A stretch of 64,000 bases of DNA. Origin: Batillaria attramentaria. Lineage: Eukaryota; Mollusca; Gastropoda; Batillariidae. The translations under genes and the position numbers were made by a program. This document shows, in pieces, positions 44,916-55,581 of the stretch. The notes beneath the pieces were generated by a model, which worked only from the letters and a program-made list of their open reading frames with translations, made no database searches and was not told where the DNA came from. The stretch's first letter is position 1. The number at the start of each line of letters is the position of its first letter. The stretch covers positions 62,501 to 126,500 of the forward strand of contig JACVVK020000055.1 of the NCBI GenBank assembly GCA_018292915.2, read 5' to 3'.

Positions 44916-47660
44916 AAGTACTTTTTGACACCTTTCGTAATGCCAGTCTGTAAGCAGAAGGTTTTTTTTTTCCTTCAGTGCTTCTGTGTGCATCCCGTGG
45001 ACACCCCGAGCAGCTTGTATTAATTTATCGTGTTAATCTATTTGTGCATATTATACCTACCATACACTGAACCATAATTCTCAGCTAAGTAAATGGCCAT
45101 TTTTAATAGTTTCCATGCACCGAAATCGAGACTTCGACGTTACCAGTACATTACATGTTCCCTGCTTATCAGATTTTTTTTTCTGGCTGTGTGTGTGACG
45201 CTCATTGCATCCCATGTGTGAATAACATGAATATTCTTGACAATTTATATGATTACCAGATAGTTTTATGTCAAACAAACCCATTCATCCGTAAACTATC
45301 TTTTTGCATTTTTATTTTTGTGTTCTTACAGGTTGTGTGTTAGAATATCATGTACACCGTTAGAGTGATGGAGAGGCGGAAAATAGTTTTCCTAAGCCTA
45401 TTGCATGTTTTGGTTGCGTTTTACTTTACAGTATTTGTGAAAACACACGATGCAACTGAAATAGACTTTTCATTGTCACGACAGGTACACCATGTTCTGA
45501 TTTTTCTCTGTTTCCACCCTAGATGGTTTTGTGACAGATGGAGGAGCATTGAAATGTGATTTCCTAAATAAGTTTTGGTTTAAGTTTTACTGATAATGTC
45601 TTTGTAACATGAACTACAAAGATTTCACAGAATTTTTGAAATCTATTTACAGTGTTGATGCAACAAGGAAACTATTTATCGTTACATTTATCATGTAGAT
45701 TTTGTTTGTTGAAATCTTAAATTTTGGAGAAATTTGAGTGATATCTACATCATAATTGTGATACACGCGGTAACTTACTTCCTGGACACTCAGTACTGTT
45801 TTTTCAAGGATATGAACCATAGACTTTGTATGATCTCTTCAATTATTTTTTCAGTTCCTATCGCATTATCATTCTTCATGTATTCGTTTATGTTGGAAGC
45901 TATTTACAGTGCAAGTGTGATATGACATTTCAACAGTTTCTTCAGTGATGAGAGTTTGTTTTGTGTCACTGGAATCCAACCATATTTTCGATTTTTTTTC
46001 TCAGTGCTGATTTTTTTTAATATACCCATTTTAATAGTTGCTTGAATTTTATTACAGCCTTTGTACGAAGGGAATCGTTTCGTTAAGCTTTAGATTTTCC
46101 ATTGCTGACATTTATCTTTGCCATTTGTAAGAACCAAATGCACCCGGTCTGCGTGACTGACGCACGAACGGACATTTTTCGAGTCGATGTTCGATTCACG
46201 TATTAGTATGTGCACGTTATGAATGTCAGATGATTTTTTTTACATCGTACGTTTCACACGGTAGCGCTTTTAGTTTCAGATGGTGTATCTAACATCGATT
46301 CGCTGTTTGTCGGCTTAGACAAAATATATTCTCTGGGTTCATATTCAGGCGTGTAACTTGACATGTGATGCCCTGTATAGAGTTTGATGTATGTAATGAA
46401 ATACTTGCATCGCCAAATGACGGCTCTAAGACTCCTGCGGGGCATATCGATCATTTTCTGGAAGTACATACAACATTTAAACACCTTGTGGTTTATTGTG
46501 TTCAATTTTTTTATATTTTTTTTTGGGGGGGGGGGGGGGTAGGGGGGAGGTATACATAATTATGTGAATCCAAGTCCTGACTGGTGTGGCAGCATAGTGT
46601 ACCATATCCATCCGTTTCAGCCACCGCGGGACCTCCAGGCCACTGTGGGGACAGAGTTCTTCAGTAAAATTCTAAATTTCATTGAAACTATCAGGCCTTA
46701 AAACAAATCTGTTGCTTACCTCTTTGCTAACATTTGTAATTGTAATGTGTAATCAAGGTTGAGTTTGACGGGTCTCATTGAAATTTTCGGGTGACAAACG
46801 ATTTTGACTTGCCTGATAGTACATGTCATTTACTCAGTTATTATGGGGAAATATTCCTGTTGTAAAATTTAGACCTTGTTTGTGTGAATTTTCGGGGATC
46901 AAAGAAAACTGCGAGTGATTGCATGTCGGTTGTAATTTTGTTAAAAAATGCCATTCCAGTTTGTTCGTTTCTGATTCCCGCCATTGATTTTGTATAACAC
47001 TAGATATTCAAGAAAAAATTTAAACATGAACGTTCCTCTCCTTTTCTGTAAAGGAGAACATTCGTTGCATATTAACTGCATACAGACATAAAGACTTGCA
47101 CTAGGGGCGATCATTTCGTTCTGTTTTGGCAGGAAAGTACACATTTTGGCTCTCATTTTTGTACACAAAATTGAGATGAGGTTTAGTCGCTTGTGCCTTT
47201 TTTTGTGCACGATTTGAACATTTGTAATTCATAAAGAATGCGGCAAAACTCAGTTTGGAAGGTACAATCAGATGTAGATGCTGCTTAGCTTCCAGGGATA
47301 TGTCACTTTTGCTTCAACTTTATCTTTTTGTGTGCCAACTGCAGTGTGTGTATGTCATAGACAGAGTTTTTTTCTCTACCCTGAAGTGTGAATTTTCTTG
47401 ATTTTTTCCATAACAGAAGTATTTTCTATCTTCAGAATTACATTATTTTAAACGTGTCTGAACTACCTGAGACCTCTCACGTTTTCTGACGTGTAAAACT
47501 TTGACTGGAGGGACAGTCGTGAACGTGAATTGTATTGCTACAGCCAAGTCAGTGGTGCGACTCGATTCCCCTCTCACATCGATGCCATAGATTTCAGGGG
47601 ACATCACACACTGATTGTATTGTTGATTTCTAGAATGACTCCATTAGGACTTTTGACTTA
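44916..47660. other. 3' flank of the ankyrin gene, AT-rich
   Basis: Apart from one possible exon (45332-45484) I see no gene. I found no clear canonical poly(A) signal close to the ankyrin stop. A T/G run lies near 46508-46552. Confidence 0.5.
45350..45484 (+). CDS. Possible coding exon with a membrane segment
   Basis: After a pyrimidine tract and CAG (45329-45331), an ATG at 45350 opens 45 codons ending at a GTACAC donor. A second ATG at 45368 precedes RRKIVFLSLLHVLVAFYFTV, a hydrophobic segment, then an ATEI motif. The ankyrin gene's N-terminus also has a membrane segment followed by ATEI, so this may be a relic or another gene's first exon. No partner exon was found. Weak. Confidence 0.25.
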
Positions 47661-47666
47661 GATCAA

Positions 47667-48129
47667 ATCTCAGAATCTCTTACCTCTCGTATGATTTTCT
47701 GGACTCGTATCTTAGAATCTCTTACCTCTCGTATGATTTTCTGGACTCGTATCTTAGAATCTCTTACCTCTCGTATGATTTTCTGGACTCGTATCTTAGA
47801 ATCTCTTACCTCTCGTATGATTTTCTGGACTCGTATCTTAGAATCTCTTACCTCTCGTATGATTTTCTGGACTCGTATCTTAGAATCTCTTACCTCTCGT
47901 ATGATTTTCTGGACTCGTATCTTAGAATCTCTTACCTCTCGTATGATTTTCTGGACTCGTATCTTAGAATCTCTTACCTCTCGTATGATTTTCTGGACTC
48001 GTATCTTAGAATCTCTTACCTCTCGTATGATTTTCTGGACTCGTATCTTAGAATCTCTTACCTCTCGTATGATTTTCTGGACTCGTATCTCAGAATCTCT
48101 TACCTCTCGTATGATTTTCTGGACTCGTG
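47667..48129. repeat. 42-bp minisatellite, about 11 copies
   Basis: The unit is ttagaatctcttacctctcg followed by tatgattttctggactcgtatc. Internal copies are identical by eye; only the two ends carry a c-for-t change (tctcagaatc). The period is divisible by three, so one frame stays open and spells a 14-residue repeat (IFWTRILESLTSRM), but nothing indicates that it is translated. Confidence 0.95.
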
Positions 48130-48398
48130 TTTGCTACACACAAAATGAGAAATAGCAAATATTCTAGGTTTCCTTGCGGAGCACATAGTGCACTTGCTAA
48201 ATAATATAATCAGATTTTCCTTATGAACAATTTCCTTTGGTCATACTCAGTTGTGTATTTACGTAACGAAAGTACATCCGAATAAATCAGTAATGAGGAA
48301 AAGGAACGCTTGCCGGTTCGTTTGTCTGTTGAGGTGGTTAAATTGGTTGGTCGCCGTGTTTTTTTTTTCTTTCTGTCTTTCTTTTTATTGTTCTTCTC

Positions 48399-48399
<1 letters not shown>

Positions 48400-48445
<46 letters not shown>

Positions 48446-48471
48446 GGGGGGGGGGAGAGAGAGAGAGAGAG
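48400..48471. repeat. (CA)n, G run and (GA)n compound microsatellite
   Basis: Dinucleotide CA run followed by G run and GA run. Confidence 0.95.
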
Positions 48472-50281
48472 AACACCACTAAAACAACTAAAACTAATGC
48501 ACTGAGGTCAGTTATAAACTAAAACAGTACAGATTCTGAAGTTTTACTGCACAAAACCATCCAGATGACAGGGCTGAACAGCTTAAATTTGCCGTACAAA
48601 AGGCCTGTCCTCCATCTTCGTACTTGTACCCACTGGCGTAGTAACCGTAGATTTTAGTCTCATTTTTCAAACATTTCCCGGGGGGGCATGCCCGCGGACC
48701 ACTCTGCCACTTACAAATCATTAAAGCTACCTTTTCTTTAAATTATTGCATGCCCTGCAGCAGTTACATTCTGAAAACAAAACAGAAAGTTGCTCTCAAC
48801 GATGTAAGTATCTGCGTACATTTATGGTGAAAATAGTATGATAAAATTTGGTCGAACGTCTTGTAAAAGTTTGTGAGTTTGAGATGGGATCTTCTGTACA
48901 AACCCTTCTTGACTGAAATTCGTGGGAGGAATCCCCCCCCCCCCCCTTCCACCCTAGTTTTTTTTTTCCCCGGGCGTCTGCTGGCTGGATCCCGTCCCCC
49001 GAGGCAAAATATCCTACGCCAGTGCTTGTACCAAGTGGTCAGGTCACTGGGTTGGTGGTACCCTAGTACATGTTCTTCTCCATGTTTCTTGTAGATGCAA
49101 TTCCAGTAGCGCCATACGTAAGACTATAAAGATTATAATGCTGCAGCACATCACATAAACACGACATCCAAAAACCCTAAAATACACGAGGAAGGAAAAA
49201 GAAAGTCGCTGAAACTAATTTGACTGAGATGTGACGCTGAAAAGGTTATGAACTGAGGATAGCGGATGACATCCAGGTTCTTGTGCTCCTTATGTTTCCT
49301 TTTTCCTTGTCTTGTTCAGTGGTACATGTATATCAAAACAGTTTCCCCTCTCTCTCCCCCTCTGTCTCCAGCTTTCTTTCTCTCTCTTTTCTTTCACTCT
49401 CCCTCACTTTCCTTCCCACATGCACATACTCAAGTTCTGTTTTTTTGTTTTGATTATTTTACATTTTGTCTTGGTGCTTTTCATGCGCATGACAATAAAA
49501 ACTTTGAATTGAGTGAGTTAGTTTTTTTTTTTTTTTTTTCAGACTCAGACATAGTTTATTGTTGTTTAGGCCTTGGCCTATATCAACACGTCTCACAAGT
49601 TGTTATGCATTACATACATAGATGAAATGATACAAGAATGACTAAATTTAGCACTTCATCACAACGTTGCGAAAACTGGGACCATGCGAGAAAAGAACCC
49701 ATTTTCATCAGAAAAAAAACAACAAACTACTGGGCACATAAATTAAGCACAAAAGGTTCAGGAAGCTGGCTACCCCAAGCCCACCAACCTGGCGGGAGCA
49801 ACACATGTAAACATTTACTGTTGGAAACTTGCTTTTCTTCTAGAGTGAGTTAGTTATTTAGGGCTTAACGCCGCGCAAGCAACAAGGACTATTTCGCGGC
49901 TAAACCTTGAATTGAACTGAGGATGAAGTGAAGCAACAGTGTGCAACCAAGGCTATCACACTACAGGAGGTACAGAAGAAAACTTTATGTGTCTTCCAGA
50001 TAGTTTTATCGCGTTGGCCCTCTGCTAGTGTTTGCTAATAGCGGATAAAAGCCGAAGGTTAACTGCAAGCAAGACTTCATTCGTGTTGCGCAGGCACTCC
50101 CCCTTGCCCATTTCTGTCTGGACTGGTCAATGAGAGCAGCATTCGACCTCAAGAGTAAAAAAAAAAAAAAAAAAAAAGCCAGCCTACCCTCCACTCCTAC
50201 CCCCCCCCCCCACCACCCCCTTTCTTTTTCATCGGAGATCGGAAACGACTTCTTTTTATCTGTCAGTAAATTCAGTTCCAT

Positions 50282-50335
50282 TCAGTTCAGTTCAATTCAA
50301 TAATACTCTATTTATCCCTTGAGGGCAATTAAGAT
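50282..50335 (-). mobile_element. LINE 3' tail remnant
   Basis: ttcagttcaattcaataata followed by ctctatttatcccttgaggg is the reverse complement of a common LINE 3' end (CCCTCAAGGGATAAATAGAG then TATTATTGAATTGAA). Only the tail is recognisable. Confidence 0.5.
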
Positions 50336-50527
50336 GGGTCACTGGACGGGCGTCAGTTAGTTGGTTGTCAATACTGGTGATATATAAAAAAAAAATGTAA
50401 ACTACAAATCAATAAACAAGAAAAACAGACCAAACAAAACACTGCACTATGGCTGTTTAAGCTGATCACATGGGAAAAGCTAACTACAAAAAAAGATGAA
50501 GAAAAAACAAGACAAACGAACAAACAG

Positions 50528-50530
<3 letters not shown>

Positions 50531-50600
<70 letters not shown>
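50531..50600. repeat. (CA)n microsatellite
   Basis: Perfect CA run of about 35 units. Confidence 0.97.
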
Positions 50601-50602
<2 letters not shown>

Positions 50603-50732
50603 CACCGTAACTTCAATTATAGAAACCGACTATACACGAAAAACAAAGTCAGCAGCTATGCAGAACCACGCGTTAGTATTTCATAGTGAGGTTTGAAACT
50701 GATTTTTCGTAGCAACGTAAGTTTGTACAGCC

Positions 50733-51032
50733 ACATCCCTGTACCGGGACCGCACTTGTCTTCAGTAGCTGTACCGAGACCGCGCTTGTCTTCAGTAGCT
50801 GTACCGAGACCGCGCTTGTCTTCAGTAGCTGTACCGGGACCGCGCTTGTCTTCAGTAGCTGTACCGGGACCGCGCTTGTCTTCAGTAGCTGTACCGAGAC
50901 CGCGCTTGTCTTCAGAAGCTGTACCGGGACCGCGCGTGTCTTCAGTAGCTGTACCGAGACCGCGCTTGTCTTCAGTAGCTGTACCGAGACCGCGCTTGTC
51001 TTCAGTAGCTGTACCGGGACCGCGCTTGTCTT
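50733..51032. repeat. 30-bp minisatellite, 10 copies
   Basis: The unit is cttgtcttcagtagctgtac followed by cgggaccgcg, with a g/a variant in cgGgacc versus cgAgacc alternating among copies. Open in both strands because the period is divisible by three. It lies just beyond the candidate poly(A) signal of the C1q gene. Confidence 0.95.
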
Positions 51033-51102
51033 CGTTGTTGTGATGGTGTTGAGTGATTCAGGCAGGCAGGGAGGCAAACACAGCGGTCGCTATGACATGA
51101 GT

Positions 51103-51108
51103 TTTATT
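51103..51108 (-). promoter_or_regulatory. Candidate poly(A) signal (AATAAA) for the Ig/C1q gene
   Basis: On the minus strand AATAAA lies about 820 bases after the stop codon of the Ig/C1q gene. It is the only canonical hexamer I noticed in that interval; a downstream cleavage site cannot be proved. Confidence 0.35.
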
Positions 51109-51926
51109 GCAACAGGAAAACAGCAACAAATGGCAGAGCGGGGAGCGACAATCCGTGCAGTGACTCGCGGCAGGGCTGGCTGGCGACTGTCCAGTGAGGC
51201 GTAGCTCGCGGCTACTTATGCGCCCAGCGCGAGCCGCAAAGAAAGCACTGCCCCAAGTGCAGCGAAAAGCAGAGCGCGTGGGCCAGCCGCAGCGATTTTG
51301 TGTTTCTTAACACAGGGAAAACGAGTCACCGCGGGCGTTATATAACAGCTAGAAACTTCAAGCAAACTGCATTGAAAAGAGCGTGAAAAGTACTCTAAGA
51401 TGGCATAAGTTTGGAACATTATCAATGTACAAAGAATTTCCTATCGCCGATTTAAGAGCGTAAAGACAGAGACCACGCATTCGAAAAGGGGTGAAAATGG
51501 CAAAATACACCCATCAAACTACAAAACAGCACTAAAACAAAACATAACTAAAAAGTACAAACTCTTCCGAAACTACTATAGTTTAAATGATAACTTTAGG
51601 CTAATTGACTGCGGAGATATTTAGCACTAAATGGACATCAACAAACACAGCTAACTGACACGTGGCTATCGTGGATCCGCAACGCTGCACGCGTGCGGTA
51701 GCCTACAGGCGAACAAAGCCGGCGGCACACAGCTGGCCGGAGAACCTAGGGTAGTGGGCGAGAGGGTCCAAACCACTCGGCTACATAAATGAACATACAG
51801 AAACCATCAAATGTGTATGAGTGGAACGAGGTCAACTGGTGACAGCGCATCTAGCGACACACTAAGAAGAAGTCATTCAGATCGTTCGTGACAGATCACA
51901 CCTGTTGTATTTTCACAGCTCTTGTG

Positions 51927-54900
51927 TTACTTGAGGCCAGGGTGTAGCAAGACACCAGCAAATGTAGTTGGGTCGTCCCAGAACTGAGTCTCAGGCTCTT
52001 TGTTCTTTACCCAAACCCGCTGACCGACATTCAGTTTCAGCACTGCATGGCAGCTTCCAGTTGTGTAGTGGTCAGAGTTGTACGAAGAAGCTGCCCATGT
52101 CACTATAGAACCGTCAACAGTTAGATGCACAAACCTGTTGTTTTTCTCTGGGCTGCTTTTTGAAGTGGCGATATTGACCAGAAAGATGTATGTCCCGTCA
52201 ACTGGTACGGTGAAAACTCCTGTGCTTCCATTGAAGGCGTCTCCTTGGTTAGTTGTAACTTTTATAGAAGTGAGAGGGTCGTTGGCGCCGATCGTTTTTT
52301 GGAGCATTCTTGCATAGAAGCTTACACTCCTGGATGAAGCCCCTGAAACAAGCCCGTCCACGATGCCGCTTAGTTTAACAAATGACTCCTTTTCCTTCTT
52401 GAACTGTGACATCATCGTTTCAGTCTGCGATTTCAGACTTTTGTTGTCTGACGTCAACTTTTCAATTTGTGTCTTCAACTTTTCATTGTCTGACGTCAGC
52501 TTTTCGGTTTGCGTCTTCAACTTTTCATTGTCTGACGTCAGCTTTTCAGTTTGCGTCTTCAACTTTTCATTGTCTGAAGTCAGCTTTTCAGTTTGCGTCT
52601 TCAACTTTTCATTGTCAAACGTCAGCTTTCCAGTTTGCGTCTTCAACATTTTATTGTCTGACGTCAGCTTTTCCGTGCGATCCATCAGAGTTTCCATCAT
52701 GTCTGCCAACCGGCCGACCTCTGACGTCAGGTTTTTGTCCTGAGCCTGAAGCTCGGCGTCAACGTCAGCCCGACGATCCATTTCCTGGTCCAGGTTTTCG
52801 TCCACACTCTGCAGAGCGCGAAGCCCGCCTTCAAGCAGCGAGAGACGGGTTTGAACCTCTTTCACGTGGACATAGGCACCACGACTCAGATGAGAAACTT
52901 TGCGCATACATTTAGCGGCCAGGGAGGGGTCCTTAAGACGACACGTGTATCCCCCGCCCTCCGTGGGACGAGGCAGGTTGAGGCGGAACTTTCCGTCGGT
53001 GAAACTCGTGCTGGCTAAAGTCCGGCCTGAAGGGGTCTGGATGGCAGAACCAAAAAGATAATCAACGGAAATAAGCAAGCACGGCTTATTACACATAACT
53101 GAACAACCTGCCAGTTTTAACCAACTGCTCAGCTGTGTGGTTTGCCTGTTCATATTATAGACTCGTGTTGAGCAAAGACCGACTAGGAGCCTGGCGATCT
53201 CCTGCTGGTCCCGCTGCTGGTCCAGGTCAGACACACGGTTTACTTGCTAATAAGCATACAACAACAACACACGCGTTACTAGAGTATCACTACAGTAATT
53301 CCCCTCCCCTACCCCAGGGATCTTGCATCACTGAACAAGTGAACTAGGGACAGACAGACAAATTATACCTCAGCTGAAAAACAGTTTCACTGTGAGACTG
53401 AATTTCCCATCTCTGAAAATGTGTAAAACCACAAGAAAAATTGCACCAGATCCGACGTGGAGTAAATCTACTGACTTCTCAATTTAAAAAAAAAAAGAAG
53501 AAAGAAGGAGAAACATTTGAGTCACATACTGTCCACACCACTGAGACCGGCCTGCTTCCCAAGTGTAAGAAAGTCCCGCACGTGAGCTGCACGTGCAAAA
53601 AGCCATTGGTGGCATCGAGGACAGGTTCAGGCAGAACGTCCGCAATTAGTCGCCCGCCGTCAAGGACAGGTGAGTCTGTAAAAAAAACCCCAAAAAACAA
53701 ACAAACATACAGGCCTACGTTAGGAAATGATAATGAGATCAAGCAGTATTGTGCAAGCAAAAAAAAGGTTCCGCTGCCTATGTCGTTCACAGATCCCGAC
53801 AGATCTCACAACTTGCCTTCTATCGCCGTATGTATGGACGTAACTTAATTAATGACTGTTTACCTTCCATGGTAAGGGACGCTGTCTGTTCGCTGGAAAG
53901 AAGAGACCCATCGCTGACAAAGTTGGCTTTGACTGTGTATGTGCCGAAGTCTGTCCAGTTGACGTGAAGAATTTTAATTCCAGCATCAGGGAGGAACGAC
54001 ACACTCTTGGCTGCGATCGGCTGAGTAAAATGGCCTCCAACAAAGGCTGCCAATAGGAACTTGCCCTTCTCTGTCAGAAGAATTGTATGTCGTCAGTGGT
54101 TGTCATCGCTGAAGTTTTAGTTGTAGCTGTGGCAGGGGGCAAACCCAGTCAAAGAGAAACTCTTCCAAGCAAAAGAACAATGTTGATGATAATATTAAAT
54201 ATTGCAAAAGTAAGAAAAAAATCTTAACAGCTGATTGGCTATAATGACTCACTCGTACACGGCAATGACATCATTATTCAAAACTGTGTTGTCGTCATTG
54301 GCTCATGGTCACCACGATACGGTGACCATGACAATAAATGACGTGAGAATGTGCGAGAGAATGGCGAATGGATGAGCTTGCGCATGTGTGTGTGCTTGTG
54401 TGTGTCAATGGAGTAAACTTCAGAATCTCTACAGCTCTTCTGACTGGTAATCTGCATGTTGTTCGTTGTGTTCGTTCCCGCATGGTGTGAGTGTGTGTGG
54501 ATGGTTGATTGATTGCATGGGTTGCTTTACACCGCCTCAACGGCCATACACCACATCCTGACAATAGTAACATATAGTCGGACTTGTAGTCGGGCGCGAA
54601 ACGACTACAACTGTCATATGGTAAAAAGGCCCAGGTGCCTATCTGATCCATCGCGCTCGATTCTTCGATAAATCTGGATACTGCGCACATTCTTTACGAT
54701 AACTGATATAACACCCGTCATGCAGTGCGCCTATTCCCGGAGACCAAGCTCTGAGCACCGTACAAACAGCATAATATTGTGAAAAGGTAATGAAAAGAAG
54801 AAGGAACAAGAACACAGGAAACCTTTGAAACACCAATCCACTTAACCTAAACAAGATACTGGCAGGACGTATACAAAATTTGATACGCTGGCAAAAAAAA

Positions 54901-54993
54901 AAAAAAAAAAAAAGCACAGCGGCAAGAAGTGGGACCGTTCATCACCGAGTTTACATCTCACATGCACCACCACTTCAAGTTGTTCATGCGTGC

Positions 54994-55076
<83 letters not shown>

Positions 55077-55361
55077 CCTACCAGTCGTCCTGTACCACTC
55101 AACACTGGTCAGCTGCTGGCCTGCTGACAGAGTGAAGTTCCATGGAAAAATGACCTGCTCGCCCAGGCACGCGCGAAACGTACGTCCCATCTGGATCTGA
55201 GATGACGTCCAGGTAATGGCGGCGGAGGCTGAAGCAAAACAGGACAGAAGCCGGACAGAATTGTTTTTAAACAGTACATAAATGCAGATAGCGATATTTA
55301 AAATTACTTCAGTCTGCAGCGTTTTCGTTGATCTTAAAAACTCACCAAAATTGCCGCCGGT

Positions 55362-55442
<81 letters not shown>

Positions 55443-55581
55443 CTTTAAAATGAGCCAGAGAGAGAGAGAGAGAGAGAGACCGCAGGTGGAGGAGGGGGGG
55501 GGGGCACTTACTTGGCAAAATGGTAACCAGGACCAGCACGACAAAAATAACAGCAGTCCCCATAGCCTGTTCAACTGTCAT
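51927..55581 (-). CDS. QREP-like secreted protein: signal peptide, two Ig domains, coiled coil, C1q
   Basis: Five exons on the minus strand: 55581-55512, 55228-55082, 54070-53864, 53675-53530 and 53036-51927. They total 1680 nt and encode 559 residues with consistent phases. The start MTVEQAMGTAVIFVVLVLVT is a signal peptide. Ig1 (about 28-141) has C44 and VEWYR (W68), but DFGTYTV where the second Cys is expected. Ig2 (142-235) has C174, W189 and YTC (C222). A long coiled coil follows, with six 14-residue repeats of the TEKLTSDNEKLKTQ type. Residues about 425-559 form a C1q domain (VSFYARM, GVFTVPVDGTYIF, FAGVLL). Family knowledge: molluscan C1q-related proteins with Ig domains (QREPs), like FREPs, are haemocyte pattern-recognition molecules. 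The ligand is unknown. Gene structure and domain calls are strong. Confidence 0.9.
52428..52685 (-). repeat. 42-bp coding minisatellite in the coiled coil
   Basis: About six units of 42 bp (14 residues, two heptads) of the type cttttcagtttgcgtcttca followed by acttttcattgtctgacgtcag on the plus strand. Nearly identical central copies suggest recent expansion and possible length polymorphism of the stalk. Confidence 0.9.
54998..55075. repeat. (GT)n(GA)n microsatellite abutting a splice donor
   Basis: The run ends within a few bases of the exon 2 donor of the Ig/C1q gene (55076-55081). Confidence 0.95.
55362..55479. repeat. (CA)n and (GA)n microsatellites in intron 1 of the Ig/C1q gene
   Basis: CA run to 55440, then GA run at about 55457-55479. 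Confidence 0.95.

Larger units (their letters stand above)
48130..50732. other. Non-coding stretch with simple repeats and retroelement tails
   Basis: No gene is supported. Contains CA/G/GA runs (48400-48471), pyrimidine-rich tracts, a gacaataaaaactttgaatt tail (about 49490-49510), a segment ttatttagggcttaacgccg near 49852 that looks like a dispersed repeat, and a minus-oriented LINE tail near 50282-50335. Confidence 0.5.

Noticed and set aside
47691..48155. A 154-residue repeat protein over the 42-bp minisatellite
   Set aside because: No natural start context, no flanking coding exon, and openness explained by a period divisible by three.
48512..48721. Cys-containing minus-strand 69-residue frame resembling a small secreted peptide
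   Set aside because: No signal peptide and irregular cysteines; not enough to call a gene.
50733..51032. CRISPR-like array
   Set aside because: The 30-bp units are contiguous with no unique spacers, and the genome is eukaryotic; it is a minisatellite.
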